DNA from: an uncultured Emticicia sp.
Lineage (GTDB): Bacteria > Bacteroidota > Bacteroidia > Cytophagales > Spirosomataceae
Assembly: GCF_937903345.1 (NCBI RefSeq)
Contig: NZ_CALCZQ010000030.1
Coordinates: 186,001-250,000 of the forward strand
DNA: 64,000 nucleotides
Reading direction: 5' to 3'
Each line of letters begins with the position of its first letter. The first letter of the stretch is position 1. The translations under genes and the position numbers were made by a program. Shown piece after piece: positions 58,861 through 64,000 of the stretch. The notes below the pieces were generated by a model. It did no database searches. It was not told the origin of the DNA and saw only the letters and a list, made by a program, of their open reading frames with translations.

Positions 58861-61236
58861 TTACTTTATTGTCATTGAAGGTGGTGCTTGTTCAGGTTTA
58901 CTACCCCATAATTTATTGGGTTTTTCGCCCATATTTAAGGTCAATTTTCCACCTTTCACAACGGTTTCATGTAAAATCCAAGGTTTATTTAATGATTGAT
59001 TATTCAATTGAGCAGATTGAATATATAAATTTTTTAAAGAATTGTTTTTGGCTTCAATTGTAAATGTTTTGCCAGAATAATATTTTGGGTTTAGATGAAA
59101 AGTGATTTTCTCAAAAATAGGGCTGCTGATTTCGTAAAATGGTTCAGGCGAAGTACCTCCATTCGTAGAAAAAATACCCGATTTCATTAAAACAGACAAA
59201 CTTCCCATTAGTCCTTGATCTTCGTCGCCACTGTAACCAAATTGAGGTGATATGCCGCTATAAACTTTGTCAATTACTTGGCGTGACCAATATTGAGTTA
59301 ACCACGGAGAACCAGCATAATTAAACAAAAAGGCCGTTTGAATGCTCGGTTGATTTCCATAATTGATATAGACTCTACGAAATTCTTCCAAGGTCTCTTT
59401 GTCGTGCGATTTTCCCGAGACAAAATCATGTTTTTGTGCTTTTTCAAAGGAAGTATTTAGCCTTTTCGTAAATGCTTCTCGGCTTCCCATCAAATTAATC
59501 AGGCCTTGAACATCATGCGGTACAAACCAAACGTATTGAGCTGCGTTGCCTTCTTCCCAACCATTGTCATAGCGTAAAATGTCAACTGGCTCTGCCCATT
59601 TTCCATCGAGAGTTTTATTCCACATCCAACCAATATCGGTGTTCCAAATGTTTTTATAGTTGGTTGCACGTTTCATAAATAGCTCATAATCATCATTTTT
59701 GCCCAATTTTTTAGCCATTTGGGCCAATGTATAATCTTGATAAGCGTATTCTAAGGTTTGAGTAGAGCCATCTTGGTGAAAACCATACTTGGTTTTGCTT
59801 AAAGGGTGCGGCACATAGCCACGCTCTAAATAATATTCTATCCCACCACCTTTGAAGGTATTGTGTTCGTAGCCCGCTTTGCTCATCATTCCGCCTGGGA
59901 AATGATTTTTCCGTAGACCTTCATAGGCTTTTTCAATATTAAAACCTTTGATTCCCTTCAAATAAGCACTGACAATAAATGGAGTTGTTGCAGCTCCTGT
60001 CATCACGTAAGTATAATTTCCTCCAGCTGGGCCACGAGGAATAAGTCCACCATCTTGATACATCATCACCATGGAGTTGACAAATGATTCAGTAACTTCG
60101 GGGTAAACCAAATGCCACAAAGTATTGATTGTCCATTGAGCTCCCCAAAATGAGTCTGAATTGTGGTGGTTGTACTTAGGTTTTCCTTGGGCATCCAACG
60201 GAATTTGTTTGATGAGACGTTCGGGGCCTGTCATGTCAGAATATTTGCCATTCACGTCCGAAATTATACGTCTTCCTTGCAAAGCATGCCATAAATCGCT
60301 ATAAAATCTTCTTTTTTCAACATCAGTTCCGCCTTCAATTTCGATTCTGCTAAGCCATTTGTTCCAATCTTCTTTGCTATCTTTCACAGTTTTTTCAAAA
60401 TTCCAATGAGGCAACTCACTTGTCAGGTTCAATCTTGCTTGTTCTTCACTTACATAAGAAATAGCAACTTTCATTTTTCTAACTTCGCCAGTTTGCGTTG
60501 AAAAATTTACATATGCTCCAATTTTTTCGCCTTCGATGCTATTATTTATTTCTTCTAATTGTCCCTTTCTCCAACCTTTTAATGAATCAAAAGCCTTATC
60601 GAATTGAGCCACGAAAAAAACAGTCAAGGTTTTAGGTCGGCGAATAGTTGGTGCCATGATAGCATAACCTTCGATCTCTTGGTTGTTTACTTTTTTTACA
60701 AAACCTTTTTGAGTATCTGATGGGCCAAGAAAAGTAGAAAAATCAAAGAGGATTTGACTTTTTTCGGATTTAGGAAAAGTATATTTATGAAAACCAACCC
60801 GTGTTGTTGAGGTCAATTCAGCTGTAATACCGTATGCATCTAACACAACTTTATGATAACCAGCCTTGATGGTTTCGGTTGTATGTGAAAACTTTGAGCC
60901 ATATTGATTTGATCCTAAATGTCCTTTAAAATCACCTGTTGTAGGCATAACAGGAATCCCTGACAACTGCCAACAATGTACATGACTAAAACATTTGATA
61001 CTGTCTTTTTCATACCGATAACCTGCATTCCAGTCAGCATCAATGGCATTATCTGGACTTAAATTGACCATGCCGAAAGGGCGGGTAGCCGAATTGAAGA
61101 AAAACCAACGTGAGTTTGCAGCATCAACCAAAGGATATACTAAATCAACTGGTTCGACTTTCGCTTTTTGGGCATAAGAAAAACTTGTTGTTATGCTTAT
61201 TACTAATAAAATTAGATTGCTTCGTAACAAATACAT
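58861..61236 (-). CDS. GH92-like alpha-mannosidase, divergent
   Basis: 791 residues with a signal peptide ending FSYAQ. Start of the family pattern: VDAANSRWFFFNSATRPFGMVNLSPDN. The acid motif EEGNAAQYVW and the calcium block GDEDQG are kept. However, the segment that follows is LMGSLSVLMKSGIFSTNGGT in place of the usual QMSAWYVFSALGFYPV, so the pocket probably differs from the copy at 26330. Likely an exo-alpha-mannosidase or a related activity on another sugar. It lies 10 bases before the LamG gene. Confidence 0.92.
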   Translation of the reverse strand: MYLLRSNLILLVISITTSFSYAQKAKVEPVDLVYPLVDAANSRWFFFNSATRPFGMVNLSPDNAIDADWNAGYRYEKDSIKCFSHVHCWQLSGIPVMPTTGDFKGHLGSNQYGSKFSHTTETIKAGYHKVVLDAYGITAELTSTTRVGFHKYTFPKSEKSQILFDFSTFLGPSDTQKGFVKKVNNQEIEGYAIMAPTIRRPKTLTVFFVAQFDKAFDSLKGWRKGQLEEINNSIEGEKIGAYVNFSTQTGEVRKMKVAISYVSEEQARLNLTSELPHWNFEKTVKDSKEDWNKWLSRIEIEGGTDVEKRRFYSDLWHALQGRRIISDVNGKYSDMTGPERLIKQIPLDAQGKPKYNHHNSDSFWGAQWTINTLWHLVYPEVTESFVNSMVMMYQDGGLIPRGPAGGNYTYVMTGAATTPFIVSAYLKGIKGFNIEKAYEGLRKNHFPGGMMSKAGYEHNTFKGGGIEYYLERGYVPHPLSKTKYGFHQDGSTQTLEYAYQDYTLAQMAKKLGKNDDYELFMKRATNYKNIWNTDIGWMWNKTLDGKWAEPVDILRYDNGWEEGNAAQYVWFVPHDVQGLINLMGSREAFTKRLNTSFEKAQKHDFVSGKSHDKETLEEFRRVYINYGNQPSIQTAFLFNYAGSPWLTQYWSRQVIDKVYSGISPQFGYSGDEDQGLMGSLSVLMKSGIFSTNGGTSPEPFYEISSPIFEKITFHLNPKYYSGKTFTIEAKNNSLKNLYIQSAQLNNQSLNKPWILHETVVKGGKLTLNMGEKPNKLWGSKPEQAPPSMTIK

Positions 61237-61320
61237 TTTAGAGTTATCAATTTGTAATTAAATATTTTTACAACGGAGTTTTACAGAAAAAAATATCCTG
61301 GAAATAGATGAATAATTAAA

Positions 61321-63027
61321 TCAACTTAGTTTTAAAATATGTCGAAAAGGCGTGAAACCTGTTAAATAAACCGTTGGAGCCTCCATTGCCGGCAAAGCTC
61401 CACGCAACTGAATATTTTTATGTTCAACTTTACCTGAGCTAAAATTAATGCTATCGTTGTCAACTGTGTAGCTACCTTTTTGCTCAGAAAATAGATAAAA
61501 ATTTTCGTTTTTAGGTAATTTTGTCACACCAGAAAAGGAACCACCAGCTCTAAAAATTAATTCAAGAGAAACTGGCACACCTTCCGTACCACTCATATTG
61601 ATTTCAATTTCAAGACCGTTATTTGCTTCCTTGATTTTGACAATTGTTTCGAGTTTTTGGATTTCGCTTTGCTTCCGGAGTGTTCTTGGCATTTTATCTA
61701 AATCGCCATCTGGAGATATTTTTTCTTTGTCAAGTGGTTGATAATAAGGCCCTTCGAGTGATTTTCTAAAAATCCAAGTATCGCCTTGTTGCTCAATTTT
61801 TTCTGACTGAAATTGTCCTTTTCCAAAGAAAGAACTAGCCACTCGCATAGCCTGCAAAACTGCATTTCCTTTATGAAAAGTAAGCCAACTCGTATTATTT
61901 GATAAAAACGTACTATCCCAATTTCCACGTCTGATACGCACTACTCCTGAATAAGGGAAATTTTTTGCGTAATTAATTGGTAATGGTTTATCGGCAGGTA
62001 ATTCTTTCCAAAGCGTTGGGTCTTCTAAAAAATAGCCAAGATAGCCAGCTAATTGCTCTTTGGTACTGGTTTTTTCAATTTGGCGAGCCATTGCCGCCAT
62101 TTCACCATTGTTTTTCTGCAATGCCATGAAACGATAGCAATAATAATATCTTGACATATTGCCAATTGTGCCTTTGTCTTGTCTGTTCGAAGCCTCAGTA
62201 ACAACCTCACCGTTTGGGTGAACATAGTACAATGTCATTTCGAGGTTTTTAAACACCGGCTCTAATAATTCGGGCTTATTAAGTCCTTTTGCCATGATAA
62301 TCAATGAACGATTGACAATAGGAGAGTAGCTATTGGTACTTTTCTCTGTATATTGTCCATCCGGGTCGAGGTCGATATGCTCTGCAAGCCATTGGTCGAT
62401 ACGAGCGATATAACGTTTGTCGGGGAAAAGTTCATTCAATTTAGTCAAAGCTGCCGAAACCACCCAACGGTGATTGGGTGTATGAATTCCACCCACTATA
62501 AGCCCTTCTCCTGCATTTTTTAAGAATTTTTGCAATAATTCAAGTGCATTTTCTGAGCCTTTCGTGTTCGATTGTTTCAAAAATTTATAAGCAGGAATAA
62601 TGTTTTCTAAAACAAAAGCCGTATCAGGTGTTGAATGGAAATTAGTTGCTAATAAATCAATTGTTCCATCACTGTGTTGAAACTGGAGCATGGCTTTGGC
62701 AGCGGCTTCTACTTCTTTCAAAACATCGCCTGATTGATAAAACGAAGACTCAGGACAGGACATTAGCATACAGGCTTTACCAATAAATCCACCCGTTGAG
62801 TGTGGATTTGGAATCTCAACATCATCCATGTAGCCACCCACATATTTATGCTTTGGGTCAGAAATTTTTAATGCTTTAAAGTTGGGCAACTGTTTGTCAT
62901 GAATCTTAATCCATTCGAGTAACCAAGCTGGTTTAACTGCTGATTTTTGTTGAAATGAACCAAATCCAACGAAAGGCAATGTACAAAGCGAAGTAGCTCC
63001 CATTGCTACAAAATTTCTTCTATTCAT
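61321..63027 (-). CDS. Tat-exported toroid-type protein, heparinase-like
   Basis: 568 residues with a twin-arginine-like signal (MNRRNFVAMGATS). Helical repeats cover about 30-330, with HTPNHRWVVSAAL, then DGQYTEKSTNSYSPIVNRSLI and MSRYYYCYRFM, conserved aromatic/His/Asn/Tyr clusters as in polysaccharide-lyase toroids. A beta-rich part follows to the end. I believe it is a uronic-acid lyase of the heparinase type or an unsaturated-sugar hydrolase, but no family can be fixed. It starts 44 bases after the DUF1080 gene. Confidence 0.72.
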   Translation of the reverse strand: MNRRNFVAMGATSLCTLPFVGFGSFQQKSAVKPAWLLEWIKIHDKQLPNFKALKISDPKHKYVGGYMDDVEIPNPHSTGGFIGKACMLMSCPESSFYQSGDVLKEVEAAAKAMLQFQHSDGTIDLLATNFHSTPDTAFVLENIIPAYKFLKQSNTKGSENALELLQKFLKNAGEGLIVGGIHTPNHRWVVSAALTKLNELFPDKRYIARIDQWLAEHIDLDPDGQYTEKSTNSYSPIVNRSLIIMAKGLNKPELLEPVFKNLEMTLYYVHPNGEVVTEASNRQDKGTIGNMSRYYYCYRFMALQKNNGEMAAMARQIEKTSTKEQLAGYLGYFLEDPTLWKELPADKPLPINYAKNFPYSGVVRIRRGNWDSTFLSNNTSWLTFHKGNAVLQAMRVASSFFGKGQFQSEKIEQQGDTWIFRKSLEGPYYQPLDKEKISPDGDLDKMPRTLRKQSEIQKLETIVKIKEANNGLEIEINMSGTEGVPVSLELIFRAGGSFSGVTKLPKNENFYLFSEQKGSYTVDNDSINFSSGKVEHKNIQLRGALPAMEAPTVYLTGFTPFRHILKLS

Positions 63028-63071
63028 GGGTGGTAAAAATTGTTTTAAGTTAGTTGCTGAAGTGTATTTGC

Positions 63072-64000
63072 TTAAAATTCTCTGATTTTGATACTTCTGA
63101 AATGAACCTCATCACCGTGGTCTTGTAATAGAATATGCCCCGAAACTGCTTGTGCGAAATTTGGATAAGTATTGTATTTGCTTTTAGCAACGAGATTACG
63201 GAATATTTGAGAATATCGGTCATATTCAACCATTTTGAGGTTATTTAGCCAATGCTCAACATGCCCATCCTTCGAGACAATGCGTAGTTTATTCCATTTT
63301 CCAGGTGGATTCATTCTTTTATCCTTATTTCCTTCCGAAAGATTCTCGGCTGTGATTAGGTCATAAAGTGATCCAGTGGTACGGTTTCCATTGACACCCT
63401 CTTTAGCATCAGGATGTACTTTGTCATCTAAAATTTGAAATTCAGGACCAGCACCTGTTCCTGCTCTTTTCTTGCGGTCTTCAACTACAAAATATTTCAG
63501 TCCACTATTTGCACCAGTAGTTAGTTTAAAGTCCAATTCGAGTTCAAAGTTTGAAAACTCTTTTTCTGTGATTATATCACCACTTTTCACTAAAGTGTCC
63601 TTTTTTGTGCCTAAAACTTGCAATTCTCCATCCTGAATTGCCCAACCTACTGATGGGAATTTATCATAATTGGCTAAACGCCAGCCTGCAGTAGTTTTGC
63701 CATCCCAAAGTAAACGCCAGCCTTTTCTGATTTCATTTTCTGATAATTTATTTACTAAATAACTTACTTCCGGAGCTTCTTCCCCGCCTTTCCATACTAC
63801 TTCCTCCAAATTTTCGGTAGCAATTCTAATGTTTTTCCATTGTACTGTCAGTCCAACTTGTTCCTCACGCTTGATTTGATGCACTTGTAAAGCGATAAAA
63901 CCACGAGCAGTTTGTGGATCTAAAAGGTTCGTACAAGGAATACCATTCACCCAAGTTTTGATACTATTGCCGATGGCTTCGATATGGTATTTGTTCCATT
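63072..64000 (-). CDS. DUF1080 (3-keto-glycoside hydrolase type) protein, 5' end missing
   Basis: The frame is open to the window edge, so the start lies beyond base 64000. Translated from the edge: WNKYHIEAIGNSIKTWVNGI, the end of a first DUF1080 jelly-roll. A complete second domain follows: LLWDGKTTAGWR, SVGWAIQDGELQVLG, ELELDFKLTTGANSGLKYFV, GKWNKLRIVSKDGHVEHWLNN. So there are at least two DUF1080 copies. The family includes 3-keto-disaccharide hydrolases, which cut glycosides already oxidised at C3. It is the first visible gene of the run; upstream members are outside. Confidence 0.88.
   Translation of the reverse strand, partial: WNKYHIEAIGNSIKTWVNGIPCTNLLDPQTARGFIALQVHQIKREEQVGLTVQWKNIRIATENLEEVVWKGGEEAPEVSYLVNKLSENEIRKGWRLLWDGKTTAGWRLANYDKFPSVGWAIQDGELQVLGTKKDTLVKSGDIITEKEFSNFELELDFKLTTGANSGLKYFVVEDRKKRAGTGAGPEFQILDDKVHPDAKEGVNGNRTTGSLYDLITAENLSEGNKDKRMNPPGKWNKLRIVSKDGHVEHWLNNLKMVEYDRYSQIFRNLVAKSKYNTYPNFAQAVSGHILLQDHGDEVHFRSIKIREF

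Noticed and set aside
24799..64000. SusC/SusD transport pair or sulfatase-maturating enzyme
   Set aside because: None of the proteins shows a TonB-dependent receptor, a SusD lipoprotein or a radical SAM/FGE signature. The single lipoprotein seen (55301) carries a cytochrome c domain.
1..64000. tRNA or rRNA genes, insertion sequences and prophage
   Set aside because: No cloverleaf with CCA-type ends, rRNA-like blocks, transposase or phage proteins were found in the gaps or frames.

Overview
The window looks like chromosomal DNA of a Bacteroidota bacterium, most likely from the Cytophagales. The evidence is AT-rich DNA, very few Shine-Dalgarno sites, promoters of the Bacteroidota type (TTTG, 19-20 bases, TANNTTTG), zinc-free forms of L36 and S14, and a ribosomal protein L15 that carries a helix-hairpin-helix tail of a kind known from Bacteroidota proteins. 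No rRNA, tRNA, CRISPR array, insertion sequence or origin was seen.

Region 1 (1-3.2 kb): the 5' part of mnmE leaves the window on the minus strand. A 903-residue membrane-anchored protein of unknown function lies on the plus strand.

Region 2 (3.25-20.8 kb): one long plus-strand run of translation genes in S10-spc-alpha order: rplC rplD rplW rplB rpsS rplV rpsC rplP rpmC rpsQ rplN rplX rplE rpsN rpsH rplF rplR rpsE rpmD rplO secY map infA rpmJ rpsM rpsK rpsD rpoA rplQ. It has no rpsJ at its head and ends at a strong terminator. The first gene follows two promoters that bracket a region predicted to be a folded RNA. Many gaps between genes are long (80-230 bases) and hold hairpins, including a terminator-like one between rpsD and rpoA. 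S3, L15 and L17 carry unusual C-terminal extensions.

Region 3 (20.8-24.75 kb): a decayed stretch, a minus-strand DUF2975 membrane protein plus XRE-regulator pair with its own promoter, and glutamine-dependent NAD synthetase on the plus strand behind an 8-bp tandem repeat.

Region 4 (24.8-64 kb): 23 consecutive minus-strand genes, almost all for secreted or envelope proteins, that form a sulfated-glycan degradation locus. It holds seven formylglycine sulfatases, two GH92 alpha-mannosidases, a GH27 alpha-galactosidase, a GH95-like enzyme (alpha-L-fucosidase family), four proteins resembling alpha/alpha-toroid lyases, an esterase, a PhoD-like phosphatase, an enolase-superfamily enzyme, two cytochrome c/beta-propeller dehydrogenases, a LamG protein, a DUF1080 (3-keto-glycoside hydrolase type) protein cut by the window edge, and an intramembrane ceramidase-like hydrolase. 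No SusC/SusD pair, sulfatase-activating enzyme or dedicated regulator is in view. The inferred job is stepwise desulfation and trimming of a mannose-, galactose-, fucose- and probably uronate-containing sulfated glycan or glycolipid, with an added oxidative branch. This combination is the best candidate here for something undescribed.
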